A stretch of DNA of 64,000 nucleotides. Origin: Lentisphaerota bacterium. Its GTDB lineage: Bacteria > Verrucomicrobiota > Lentisphaeria > Victivallales > UBA1829. The stretch spans positions 152,367 to 216,366 of the forward strand of contig SUVR01000003.1 of the NCBI GenBank assembly GCA_015061915.1, given 5' to 3'. The position numbers and the translations under genes were made by a program. Numbering within the stretch: position 1 is the stretch's first letter; every line of letters starts with the position of its first letter. The notes beneath the pieces were generated by a model. It had not been told where the DNA came from and did not search any database. It worked only from the letters and a program-made list of their open reading frames with translations. Of this stretch, positions 49,785 to 57,855 are shown piece by piece.

Positions 49785-51341
49785 ATGAGAAAAGTACTGA
49801 TCCCGACGAAACTGGATAAAGTCGTTGCCCAGATCCTCGGCGAACACGGCTTTGAAGTCATCCAGAACCCGGATGCCCCCCTGACTGAACTGGCTGCCGC
49901 CAACGCTGACGCTCAGGCGATCATCGTCCGCAGCGAAAAAGTCCTGCCGGAAGTCATGGATATGCTCCCGGATCTGAAACTGGTCGTCCGCGCCGGTGCC
50001 GGTTTCGATAATATCGACACCAAGTATGCCCGCCGCAAAAATATCGACGTGATGAACACCCCCGGTGCCAACTCCAACTCCGTGGCGGAAGAAGTGGTCG
50101 CCATGGCACTCGCCGCCTACCGGAAACTGGTCTTTGCGGATAATACCACCCGCGCCGGTCAGTGGGAAAAGAAGAGCTGCATGGGCAGAGAACTCACCGG
50201 CAAGACTGTCGGTATTCTCGGTCTCGGCAACATCGGTAAACTGCTGGCAAAGCGTCTCAGCGGCTTTGAATGTAAGATCCTCGCGTTCGACCCCATGGTC
50301 TCCCAGGATCTCGCCGATAAGCTGGGCATCACCCTCTGCTCCGTGGAAGAGATTTTCGCTCAGGCGGACATCATCTCCCTCCACATCCCGGAAAACGACA
50401 AGACCCGCGGCATGGTCAATGACAAGCTCCTCTCCCTCATGAAGAAGGGTGCTATGCTCATCAACTGCGCCCGCGCTGGGATCATTGATGAAGACGCTGT
50501 CCGCCGCATCAAAGCGGAAAAGGAACTGCTCTTCTGCAATGACGTGTATCCCAAAGATGCCGCCGGCGAAAAGTCCGTTGCGGACATTGCAGATGTCATG
50601 CTCCCCCACCTGGGCGCCAACACCAAGGAAGCCAACTTCAACGCGGCAAAACGCGCTGCTGAACAGATGGTCGCCTACTTTGAAGAAGGCATCACCTCCT
50701 GCGTGGTCAACAAGGGCGTGCCCGATGGTCTGGATGCCAGCTATCAGAAACTCGCCGGTCTCCTCGCCAGCCTCGGCAGAGCCTATCTGAACGGCCGTGC
50801 AGTCTCCAAGATCGAAATGAGCTTCTACGGCAAGCTGAATCCATTTGCCAAGTGGATGCTGGCTCCTGTGGTCGCCGGCCTCTGCCCGGACTTCGATGCG
50901 TTCCGCGGTGCGGATGAAGCGGCAAAAGTCATTGCCGAACGCGGTATCGTGACGGAAAACCGTGAAGTGGATGAAAACAAGCACTACGGCGAATCCATTA
51001 CGCTGGACTTCATCGCCGGTGCGGACCGGATCTCCCTGCGCGGTACCATCACCGAATCCAAGCTCATGGTCTCCCGTATCAACACCTTTGAGGACGTCTA
51101 TCTGAATCCGGAAGGCAACAACCTCTTTGTGGAATACGAAGATGCTCCCGGCATCCTCGGTAAGATCACCGGCATCCTCGGCAACGCGGGGATCAATATC
51201 AACGACATCCGTGCGCCCCAGGACCTCAAGAACAACCGCTCTCTGGCTGTTGTGAAGACCAACGTCCCGGTGTCTGCGGATCTCGTGGCAAAGATCGCTG
51301 CAGAAGTCAATGCCAAGAACGCTTTTGCGTTTGAGGACTGA
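49785..51341 (+). CDS. serA: D-3-phosphoglycerate dehydrogenase
   Basis: 518 residues; first step of serine synthesis. NAD domain with GILGLGNIGKLLAKRL, catalytic Arg in NCARAGIIDEDAV, the E near AEKELLFCNDVYP and H in MLPHLGANTKEAN. A long intervening domain (about 320-445) and a C-terminal ACT domain (NNLFVEYEDAPGILGKITGILGNAGININDI) make this the long, type I form, typically serine-inhibited. ATG 49785 is preferred over a GTG at 49779 because AAGGA is better spaced. A strong terminator follows. Confidence 0.96.
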   Translation: MRKVLIPTKLDKVVAQILGEHGFEVIQNPDAPLTELAAANADAQAIIVRSEKVLPEVMDMLPDLKLVVRAGAGFDNIDTKYARRKNIDVMNTPGANSNSVAEEVVAMALAAYRKLVFADNTTRAGQWEKKSCMGRELTGKTVGILGLGNIGKLLAKRLSGFECKILAFDPMVSQDLADKLGITLCSVEEIFAQADIISLHIPENDKTRGMVNDKLLSLMKKGAMLINCARAGIIDEDAVRRIKAEKELLFCNDVYPKDAAGEKSVADIADVMLPHLGANTKEANFNAAKRAAEQMVAYFEEGITSCVVNKGVPDGLDASYQKLAGLLASLGRAYLNGRAVSKIEMSFYGKLNPFAKWMLAPVVAGLCPDFDAFRGADEAAKVIAERGIVTENREVDENKHYGESITLDFIAGADRISLRGTITESKLMVSRINTFEDVYLNPEGNNLFVEYEDAPGILGKITGILGNAGININDIRAPQDLKNNRSLAVVKTNVPVSADLVAKIAAEVNAKNAFAFED

Positions 51342-51369
51342 TCGTTTGCCGATCACGTGAATCGACGAA

Positions 51370-51403
51370 AACGCCTCCGGATATGCGCCGGAGGCGTTTT
51401 TTT
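51370..51403 (+). terminator. Intrinsic terminator after serA
   Basis: AACGCCTCCGG (51370-51380) pairs perfectly with CCGGAGGCGTT (51388-51398), then a T-run. The folK start codon is only 20 bp further, so folK must rely on read-through or a promoter within this stretch. Confidence 0.92.
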
Positions 51404-51422
51404 ATCAGATCCGGAGACCGAT

Positions 51423-51860
51423 ATGAAAAAAGAGAAAAGTACACGCTGTGTGGTCGCATTCGGCGGAAACCTGGGCAATGCGGATGAAACATTCCGTGCT
51501 GCCATTGCCGATCTGGAAAAAGCAGGGCTGGAGATCGAAAAAGTCTCCACCGTCATCACTACAGCCCCGGTGGGGTGTGAGGCGGACGCACCGGATTTCC
51601 GCAATGGGGTCCTGACCGGATTCTGGGGCGGTTCTGCTCCGGAACTGCTGGCGGTCTGTCAGGCGTTGGAGGAAAAATACGGCAGACCCAACGATCATGC
51701 AAAGAGCGTCAGCCGGACGCTGGATCTGGATCTGATTCTTTTTGGGGACGAAAAATGGGAGACGGAAACGCTGATTCTGCCACACCCCCGGGCGAAGGAA
51801 CGGGATTTTGTCTGTATTCCCCTTGCGGAAATCGCCCCTGAACTGCTCAGTCAGCTGTGA
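51423..51860 (+). CDS. folK: 2-amino-4-hydroxy-6-hydroxymethyldihydropteridine pyrophosphokinase
   Basis: 145 residues (E. coli FolK is 159). Transfers pyrophosphate to the folate pterin precursor. GGNLGNADETFRAAI at the N-terminus, ALEEKYGR and the signature SRTLDLDLILFGDE (metal-binding DxD) are clear, as is HPRAKERDFVCIPLAEIAP. ATG 51423 is preceded by GGAGA; longer readings would start inside the serA terminator. It overlaps the convergent gene at 51847 by 14 bp. A FolM/PTR1-like reductase gene lies just beyond, on the other strand, also linked to pterins. Confidence 0.93.
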   Translation: MKKEKSTRCVVAFGGNLGNADETFRAAIADLEKAGLEIEKVSTVITTAPVGCEADAPDFRNGVLTGFWGGSAPELLAVCQALEEKYGRPNDHAKSVSRTLDLDLILFGDEKWETETLILPHPRAKERDFVCIPLAEIAPELLSQL

Positions 51861-52956
51861 CAGACCGGGCAGTGATCCGCCGGGGAAGGACTGGCGTATC
51901 TCCCAGGATCAGGAGGCTGGATCTGCCGTTGATAAAGGGGATACGGAAGGTCTGCAAGCCTTTGGAACTGCTTGAAATGATCTTTGCTCCGGGAATCAGG
52001 GAAAGAGCCCGCAGAGTGGTCTGAATCGCAGGTTTCCGGGAGGACGGAAATTCATCCTTTCCGATGCCGGGCTGCGCAGGTTCGGCTGCCGGCTCAAAAC
52101 TGTATTCCAGACACCATTCTGTTGCTGTGCTTTCCGGATTCTGCAGAACGTCGATCCGGTGCAGATAAAGTCCGCCGACCGGGATTTTGTGAAAATCCGT
52201 CATAATTTCATAATGATCGTTCTTATCCAGTTTGAAAGGTTGGAACGGCAACAGTACAGAAATTGCTTCGTCCTGACGGATGATCGTATTGGCGGAACTC
52301 TGCCCTTCCGGTTGGTCACCGGAGTGGAAAATGCCGTGATCCGTTTTGTTTTTCGGGGAGGTGAATCCGGTCCGGAAAAAATGCTTCATCGTTGCCATAT
52401 TCCAGCACAGGACCGTTTCATACTGATAGCCCAATACATCGCAAAGAGCTTCAAAGAGAGCAGCTTCCAGATTGATCATGCGCTGCGGGTCTTGCGGATC
52501 TGTCAGAAATTTCTGCCGGGGAAGAAGCGATTTTGCGTGTGTGTTGAAGGCTTTGATCACATTGCCCGCATGAACCGGTTTTTCCACCAGTTCCGCCAGT
52601 TTTTGTGCCATTTCCTGCAGTTCTTTTTCCCCGTTGAACTGGGTGAATTTTTGCGGACCGAGATTTTCCAGTTCCGGATACAACGCATTTTTTCCGTCTT
52701 CCGGATGATTGGATTGCTGCAGGGAGCGGTGCGCTGTTACAATGTGAAAGATCCGCTGCTGCTGCTGGAGTTTTTCACGCAGTTTTTCCTGTTCGATCTT
52801 GTGCTGCATTTCCATTTTCTGCAGATGTTGATCTTTTTCTTCGATAACCGCCCCGATTTTGCTGTATGCGTGATTCAGACTCTGCCGGTCGATCAGCAGG
52901 ATCCCGCAGAAAAGAACCAGCATCACACCGCTGATTATGTAGAAGATCTTACTCAT
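51847..52956 (-). CDS. Single-pass membrane protein with coiled coil, function unknown
   Basis: 369 residues. One N-terminal helix (about 3-22, KIFYIISGVMLVLFCGILLI), a coiled coil (about 35-70, EEKDQHLQKMEMQHKIEQEKLREKLQQQQ) and a globular domain with no family I recognise. The ATG at 52956 is chosen over 52998 or 52965 because AAGGA lies 9 bp before it and the longer forms overlap the upstream reductase gene. It starts one base after the reductase stop, so they are cotranscribed. Location: inner membrane with the globular part in the periplasm. Confidence 0.75.
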   Translation of the reverse strand: MSKIFYIISGVMLVLFCGILLIDRQSLNHAYSKIGAVIEEKDQHLQKMEMQHKIEQEKLREKLQQQQRIFHIVTAHRSLQQSNHPEDGKNALYPELENLGPQKFTQFNGEKELQEMAQKLAELVEKPVHAGNVIKAFNTHAKSLLPRQKFLTDPQDPQRMINLEAALFEALCDVLGYQYETVLCWNMATMKHFFRTGFTSPKNKTDHGIFHSGDQPEGQSSANTIIRQDEAISVLLPFQPFKLDKNDHYEIMTDFHKIPVGGLYLHRIDVLQNPESTATEWCLEYSFEPAAEPAQPGIGKDEFPSSRKPAIQTTLRALSLIPGAKIISSSSKGLQTFRIPFINGRSSLLILGDTPVLPRRITARSVTAD

Positions 52957-52957
52957 T

Positions 52958-53677
52958 TTATCCATTCCTTCCGCCGTTGTACAGGTGCTGACCGCCATCC
53001 ACGTTCACAATCGTGCCGGTGATGGAGCGATTGGTTGCGAGATAAAGGGCAGTTTGTGCAATGTCATCCGCTTCAACCCTCCGGTTGAGCGGAACGGTTT
53101 TTAATGTTTTTTCCATATTCAGATGTTCCAGACCCGGCGGGGCGATCACCGGTCCCGGAGCGATCCCGTTGACACGGATACGGGGCGCATAAGCAAGCGC
53201 AGCACACTCTGTTGCATCTGCAAGTGCTTTCTTTGAAATGAGATAGCCGAACGAATCCGGCTTCGTATGCCCCGATATGGCTTGATCCAGCAGGTTGATG
53301 ATGCACGCCTCTGGATTACAGGTCGCGGCAAAGGCTTTCATCAGGGCGAGCGGCGCAAAAAAATTGATGTCCAGCATCGCCTGAACATCCGCCTGCGTTT
53401 CGGTCTCAAAAGGCTTGCGGATGTAGGCGGACGCATTGTTGATGAGGATGTCCAGATTTCCGGTGTCCGCAATCAGTTTTTCCGGTGCGCCGGGCGCTGT
53501 CAGATCACAAGTCAGGATCCGGCTTGCGGGCAGTTCCGCCGCCGCATCTGTATGAGTCCGGCAGTGAACGATCACTTCTGCGCCGGCATCTGCAAAGGTA
53601 CGGACCAGAACAGCCCCCACGCGGATCGCTCCGCCGGTGACAAGTACCCGTTTCCCTTGCAGAACACCTTGCTTCAT
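52958..53677 (-). CDS. Short-chain dehydrogenase, FolM/pteridine reductase-like
   Basis: 239 residues, classical SDR. T14-GGAIRVG21 matches the TGxxxRxG NADPH motif that separates pteridine reductase (PTR1) and FolM (dihydromonapterin reductase) from ordinary FabG-type SDRs (TGxxxGIG). NNASAYIRKPF, Y-x3-K (YLISK) and VNGIAPGPV are present. It would reduce dihydropterins or dihydrofolate in the cytosol; the thyX-type thymidylate synthase at the window start and folK next door fit a folate/pterin context. Overlaps the obg stop by one base (TGATG). Confidence 0.7.
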   Translation of the reverse strand: MKQGVLQGKRVLVTGGAIRVGAVLVRTFADAGAEVIVHCRTHTDAAAELPASRILTCDLTAPGAPEKLIADTGNLDILINNASAYIRKPFETETQADVQAMLDINFFAPLALMKAFAATCNPEACIINLLDQAISGHTKPDSFGYLISKKALADATECAALAYAPRIRVNGIAPGPVIAPPGLEHLNMEKTLKTVPLNRRVEADDIAQTALYLATNRSITGTIVNVDGGQHLYNGGRNG

Positions 53678-54711
53678 CAGAAGTTACGCCTCCATGCTGC
53701 TTCCGTATCACGCTGATCGGCGGCAGCAGCCAATTCCCGGATCTTTTCCTTGATTGCTTCCACACCGTCGCCGGTTCCGGCACTCATTGGGAAGACTTCA
53801 ATATCATCATCCAGTTCCAGGATGAATTCTTCGTAGTTCGCCTGACTTTCCTCCAGGTCCATCTTGTTGGCGACGATCATCATAGCCCGGTCGGAAAGAC
53901 CTTCCATATATTCTTCCAGTTCATTTTTCAGGATCCGGTAGTCTTCAATGGGCTTTCTGCCGTCCACACCTGCCATATCAATGACATACAGCAGGAGCTT
54001 GGTGCGCTCGATATGACGGAGAAAATAGTGTCCCAGCCCCACATTCAGATGGGCGCCGTCAATCAGCCCCGGAACATCGGCAACAAGAATTTTTTTGAAG
54101 TCCGGATATTCGCAGACACCGATGACAGGGTGGAGCGTGGTGAAAGGATAGGGAGCGACTTTGGGCTTGGCGTTGGAAATTGCCCCGAGCAAGGTGGATT
54201 TTCCGGCGTTCGGATAGCCGACAAAGCCCACATCTGCAACCAGTTTCAGCTCCAGTTTCAGATCGATCGGTTCCACTTTTTCGCCGGGTTCATGTTCCCG
54301 GGGCGCCCGGTTGGTGCTGGTGGCAAAACGGGCATTACCGCGCCCGCCGCGTCCGCCGACAGCGATCACGACTTCCTGACCGGGTTCATTGATATCTGCC
54401 AGCAGGTCGCCGGTTTCGGTGTTATAGATCAGCGTTCCGGGCGGGACTTTGATATAGAGATCTCTTCCCCGTCTTCCGTGGCAGTCTTTTCCTCTGCCGT
54501 CGCCGCCGTTTTCAGCCACGAATCTGCGGTTGAAAATAAAACTTGCGAGGCTCTGTTCACCGGGTTCAGCCACAAAGATGATGTTTCCACCGGGTGCGCC
54601 GTCGCCCCCGTTCGGACCGCCTTTCGGCACGAATGCTTCCCGCCGGAAGCTGCAGCAGCCATTGCCGCCGTCACCGGCTTTGATCGTGATTTCCGCCTGG
54701 TCTACAAACAT
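53677..54711 (-). CDS. obg: Obg family GTPase
   Basis: 344 residues. N-terminal glycine-rich Obg fold (GGNGCCSFRREAFVPKGGPNGGDGAPGG), then the G domain: G1 GYPNAGKST, G2/switch around PYPFTTLHPVIG, G3 DVPGL, G4 NKMD and G5 around PMSAGTGDG. The variable OCT domain is absent. It acts in late large-subunit assembly and stress responses. rpmA lies upstream on the same strand with a terminator between, an unusual separation because they are often cotranscribed. Ribosome site is weak. Confidence 0.96.
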   Translation of the reverse strand: MFVDQAEITIKAGDGGNGCCSFRREAFVPKGGPNGGDGAPGGNIIFVAEPGEQSLASFIFNRRFVAENGGDGRGKDCHGRRGRDLYIKVPPGTLIYNTETGDLLADINEPGQEVVIAVGGRGGRGNARFATSTNRAPREHEPGEKVEPIDLKLELKLVADVGFVGYPNAGKSTLLGAISNAKPKVAPYPFTTLHPVIGVCEYPDFKKILVADVPGLIDGAHLNVGLGHYFLRHIERTKLLLYVIDMAGVDGRKPIEDYRILKNELEEYMEGLSDRAMMIVANKMDLEESQANYEEFILELDDDIEVFPMSAGTGDGVEAIKEKIRELAAAADQRDTEAAWRRNF

Positions 54712-54746
54712 GATCTCACACTTTCTTTTTCATGGTGTCAAAATTG

Positions 54747-54784
54747 AAAAAGCCCGGCAGGTGTATAAACTACCAACCGGGCTT
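54747..54784 (-). terminator. Intrinsic terminator or attenuator between rpmA and obg
   Basis: On the minus strand AAGCCCGG (54784-54777) pairs with CCGGGCTT (54757-54750), followed by T-rich sequence. Partial read-through would give more rpmA than obg mRNA. Confidence 0.8.
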
Positions 54785-54835
54785 GTTTCGTACGCTTCCG
54801 GTCGCCCGGAACGATTTTTTCGCAGCGAAGCGCAA

Positions 54836-55102
54836 TTACGCTTCAGCCGGGATCTCCAGCGGGATGACCTCCACGGATTTCTTCACGGCCTTTTTGAACT
54901 TGACCGTGCCATCGCACAGAGCAAAGAGCGTGAAATCGCGGCCGCAGCCGACGTTTTTACCGGGGTGGAACTGAGTGCCGCGCTGGCGGACGATGATGCT
55001 GCCGGCGGTGACGAATTCGCCTGCATAGGCTTTGACGCCGAGCATTTTCGGCTTACTGTCACGACCGTTACGGCTGCTGGACTGACCTTTCTTATGTGCC
55101 AT
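54836..55102 (-). CDS. rpmA: 50S ribosomal protein L27
   Basis: 88 residues, the normal size. N-terminal [16 protein letters not shown] is the conserved L27 tail reaching the peptidyl-transferase centre, followed by [25 protein letters not shown] and [17 protein letters not shown]. No extra N-terminal cleavage peptide as in Firmicutes. The usual partner rplU (L21) is not upstream; only a 134-bp AT-rich gap separates it from rluD, so L21 must be encoded elsewhere. Confidence 0.97.
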   Translation of the reverse strand: MAHKKGQSSSRNGRDSKPKMLGVKAYAGEFVTAGSIIVRQRGTQFHPGKNVGCGRDFTLFALCDGTVKFKKAVKKSVEVIPLEIPAEA

Positions 55103-55236
55103 TTTCCTTCTCCAATTATGTTAGTTGTTGTTATTTTTCAATTTCAAAGCTGGTTACAGCGGACAGTTAATATGCCACATATTTTTGATTTTTCAAGTCT
55201 TTCCATCACTTTATATGGCATTTTTTTTGATTTTTT

Positions 55237-56223
55237 TCAGTTTTTCTCGTCCTGAATGCTGTCAACAGCCTCAATAAAGTCTGCCGGCGGTTTTGCTTCA
55301 AACGCCATGACTTCATCCGTTTCCGGGTGATAGATCTCCAGTTTCCAGGCGTGCAGCATTTGCCGGTCTGCATCGGGTGCATGACCCCGGTTATACAATT
55401 TTTCTCCCAGCAGCGGGAACCCCATGTGTGCCATGTGGACGCGGATCTGGTGGGTGCGTCCGGTGTGGAGGCGCACCTGGATCAGAGAGACTTTTCTGCC
55501 GTTCCGCCATCCGGTTTTCAGCACCCGGTACGCTGTGACCGCCTCTTTCCCCTCGCCCTGACGCAGAACCGCCATTTTCTTCCGGTCGACGGGATGGCGT
55601 CCGAAGGCAGTTTTGATCACGGAGCTTGTCGGGACCGGTGTGCCGTGGACGATTGCCAGATAGGTTTTTTCCACTTCCCGTTCGGCGAAAGCTTTGGAAA
55701 GTCTGCGCAGTGCCCGGGGTGTTTTGGCAATGATCAGGGCGCCGGAGGTATCTTTGTCCAGCCGGTGTACGATCCCGGGGCGGAGCGGGTCGATTTCGGA
55801 ATCATCCTCCAGCATCAGATTCATATCCGGTTCCCGTCCGAGGACGGCGTTGACCAGTGTGCCGGACCAGTTTCCGGCGCCGGGGTGTACCACCATACCG
55901 GCGGGCTTGTTCACAACGAGGATGGATTCGTCTTCAAACAGCACATCCAGCGGGATGGCTTCCGGTTCTGCTTTGACCGTGATCTCCGGTGCGGGTGCGT
56001 CAATATCAATGGTCTGACCTGCTGTGAGTCTTGTACGCGGCGGAAGACCTGCTTTCCCATCCAGCAGCAGGAATCCCTCTTTGATGATATTCTGCACACG
56101 GGTGCGGGAGATCTCGCCGTTTTCCGTCTGCATCTGTACCAGTTTGACTACGGCGGAGTCCAGGCGTTCGCCCGCCATTTCTTCCGGTACGGTCAGATGA
56201 TATATTTCGCGTTTTTCAGGCAT
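55237..56223 (-). CDS. rluD: RluD-type 23S rRNA pseudouridine synthase
   Basis: 328 residues. N-terminal S4 RNA-binding domain (LDSAVVKLVQMQ, RTRVQNIIKEGFLLLDGK) and a RluA-family catalytic domain with HRLDKDTSGALIIAKTP (catalytic Asp), INKPAGMVVHPG-type entry (NKPAGMVVHPGAGN) and LHTGRTHQIRVHMAHMGFPLLGEKLY. The order S4 plus long catalytic domain fits RluD, which modifies helix 69. It overlaps lgt by 8 bp (start inside the lgt 3' end). Specificity between RluC and RluD is inferred from length and similarity. Confidence 0.9.
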   Translation of the reverse strand: MPEKREIYHLTVPEEMAGERLDSAVVKLVQMQTENGEISRTRVQNIIKEGFLLLDGKAGLPPRTRLTAGQTIDIDAPAPEITVKAEPEAIPLDVLFEDESILVVNKPAGMVVHPGAGNWSGTLVNAVLGREPDMNLMLEDDSEIDPLRPGIVHRLDKDTSGALIIAKTPRALRRLSKAFAEREVEKTYLAIVHGTPVPTSSVIKTAFGRHPVDRKKMAVLRQGEGKEAVTAYRVLKTGWRNGRKVSLIQVRLHTGRTHQIRVHMAHMGFPLLGEKLYNRGHAPDADRQMLHAWKLEIYHPETDEVMAFEAKPPADFIEAVDSIQDEKN

Positions 56224-57022
56224 CTTTCAGCTCCAGTTCTTTCTTTTCTTTCGCCATAACCAGCAGGATGGATCCGATGGGGATCATCAGGAAGAGGGCA
56301 ATATTCTGTGAAGTGGTCAGCCCCAGCATAAGTTCCGGGTTATCGCCCCGGAAAAATTCCAGTGTGAAACGGATCACGGCGTATGTGATAAGGTATATCC
56401 CGGCGATCTGACCGGGTCGTCTGAATTTTTTGCAGAGGATCAGCAGCACGGCGCAGAGGATCAGGTTGGCAATACTTTCCCAAAGCTGTGTGGGATAAAG
56501 CGCCCGAGTCATACCGTCCGACAGGTACATTTTGTGTTCAATACTGGAAGCGGGATGATACGGGAAGCGGACAGCGCCCCAGGTTCCTTCGGGAGCGACT
56601 TTCCCGAAGCAGCATCCCTGCAGGAAACAGCCGAGGCGTCCGAAGGCGTGCCCGATGGCGATGGCAGGAGAAGTCACATCCAGTAAAGCAGGCATGGAGA
56701 TTTTTTTTCTGCGTGCGTAAATGCAGACGCAGGTGATGGCAAGGATGAATCCACCGTAAAAGACCAGTCCCCCCTGATCGATCCGGATGATCCAGAGCAG
56801 CCCGGAATTGCTGTCCCAATTCTGGATCACGTGGAGAAGACGCGCACCGATGATACCGGTAAAGAGTGCCAGCATAGCGAGATCGAAGATCTGATCCTTT
56901 GTCATGCCGGCGCGATTGCGTTTATACAACATAGTGGACGTCGCACAAATGAAACCGAGTGCGATACAGACGCCGTAAAAATGAATATCTTTTCCGAAGA
57001 GATTGAAAGCGACGGGGTACAT
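56216..57022 (-). CDS. lgt: Prolipoprotein diacylglyceryl transferase
   Basis: 268 residues, about seven membrane helices. Transfers diacylglycerol to the lipobox Cys of prolipoproteins. The Lgt signature region reads GHAFGRLGCFLQGCCFGK (Arg of GRxG conserved; Cys-containing variant common outside Proteobacteria). The first helix FYGVCIALGFICA with H near residue 15 and RLLHVIQNW are typical. Several lipoproteins in the window (LysM, TolC-like, 802-residue companion) need it. Followed by rluD in an overlap. GGAG lies about 11 bp before the ATG. Confidence 0.94.
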   Translation of the reverse strand: MYPVAFNLFGKDIHFYGVCIALGFICATSTMLYKRNRAGMTKDQIFDLAMLALFTGIIGARLLHVIQNWDSNSGLLWIIRIDQGGLVFYGGFILAITCVCIYARRKKISMPALLDVTSPAIAIGHAFGRLGCFLQGCCFGKVAPEGTWGAVRFPYHPASSIEHKMYLSDGMTRALYPTQLWESIANLILCAVLLILCKKFRRPGQIAGIYLITYAVIRFTLEFFRGDNPELMLGLTTSQNIALFLMIPIGSILLVMAKEKKELELKDA

Positions 57023-57147
57023 CCGGCAGAAACTCCATTATTTTTCAGTAAACATTCCAAAACAATATGGAAATTTAGCACAAGAGTGTTAAATTATCAA
57101 ATGTAAAAGCAAAAAATCATCAAAAAATAACTGAAGGTAACCGTACT

Positions 57148-57855
57148 ATGTCTGTTGAAGCGATCGCCTCCCACATTGAATCTTTTGCGCAGTATGCGGA
57201 ATCTGCCCCGCTGTTGATCCTGCTTTTCATCTTTCTGTTTATGGCGGTGGAAAGTTCATTTATCCCGTTCCCCAGCGAAGTGGTCATGATCCCAGCCGGG
57301 TTCCTGCTGTTCCGCTATCCGCTGCCCACCGGGATCCATTGGCTGGACTTTCTGATCGTGGTGGTCGCCGGTCTTGCCGGTTCACTTCTGGGGGCGTATG
57401 TGAACTATTATCTTGCCGCGTGGCTGGGCAAGCCCTTTCTGCGCAAGTACGGAAAATATGTGCTGCTTTCGGAAAAAGCCCTCGACCGGGCGGATGAGAT
57501 CTTCCTCAAGTACGGCGATATGGTCACATTTGCGTGTCGTCTTCTTCCTGCGATCCGGCAGATCATTTCCATTCCGGCAGGGCTTGCGGGGATGGATCTC
57601 AAGCGCTTCTCTTTCTTTACCGGTCTCGGTGCGGGGATCTGGAGTGCGATCCTGGTGGCGATCGGATATTTTCTCGGCTACAGCGTGGGGGAGATGACTT
57701 ATCTGGAAATGGTCCAGCGCGGCAAGCAGATGCTCCACGATCATTTTATCTGGGTCATTCTTGGGATCGTGGTCATTGTGGGCGTTCATATGGCGATTAC
57801 AAAGTTGATTATGAAATCCGATAAAACAAAAACGGAAACGGAGTGTGCAGAATGA
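57148..57855 (+). CDS. DedA family membrane protein
   Basis: 235 residues, several helices. DedA/SNARE-associated motifs: ESSFIPFPSEVVMIPAG, GSLLGAYVNYYLAAWLGKPF, and the conserved RLLPAIRQIISIPAGLAGM with the essential Arg residues. DedA proteins are half-transporters; several act as undecaprenyl-phosphate flippases or in membrane homeostasis. The stop overlaps the start of the M14 peptidase gene (ATGA), so both are one translational unit. No further specificity can be read. Confidence 0.9.
   Translation: MSVEAIASHIESFAQYAESAPLLILLFIFLFMAVESSFIPFPSEVVMIPAGFLLFRYPLPTGIHWLDFLIVVVAGLAGSLLGAYVNYYLAAWLGKPFLRKYGKYVLLSEKALDRADEIFLKYGDMVTFACRLLPAIRQIISIPAGLAGMDLKRFSFFTGLGAGIWSAILVAIGYFLGYSVGEMTYLEMVQRGKQMLHDHFIWVILGIVVIVGVHMAITKLIMKSDKTKTETECAE

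Noticed and set aside
48537..51356. A long minus-strand open frame opposite argG and serA
   Set aside because: Shadow of two housekeeping genes with strong codon bias; it has no signature of its own.
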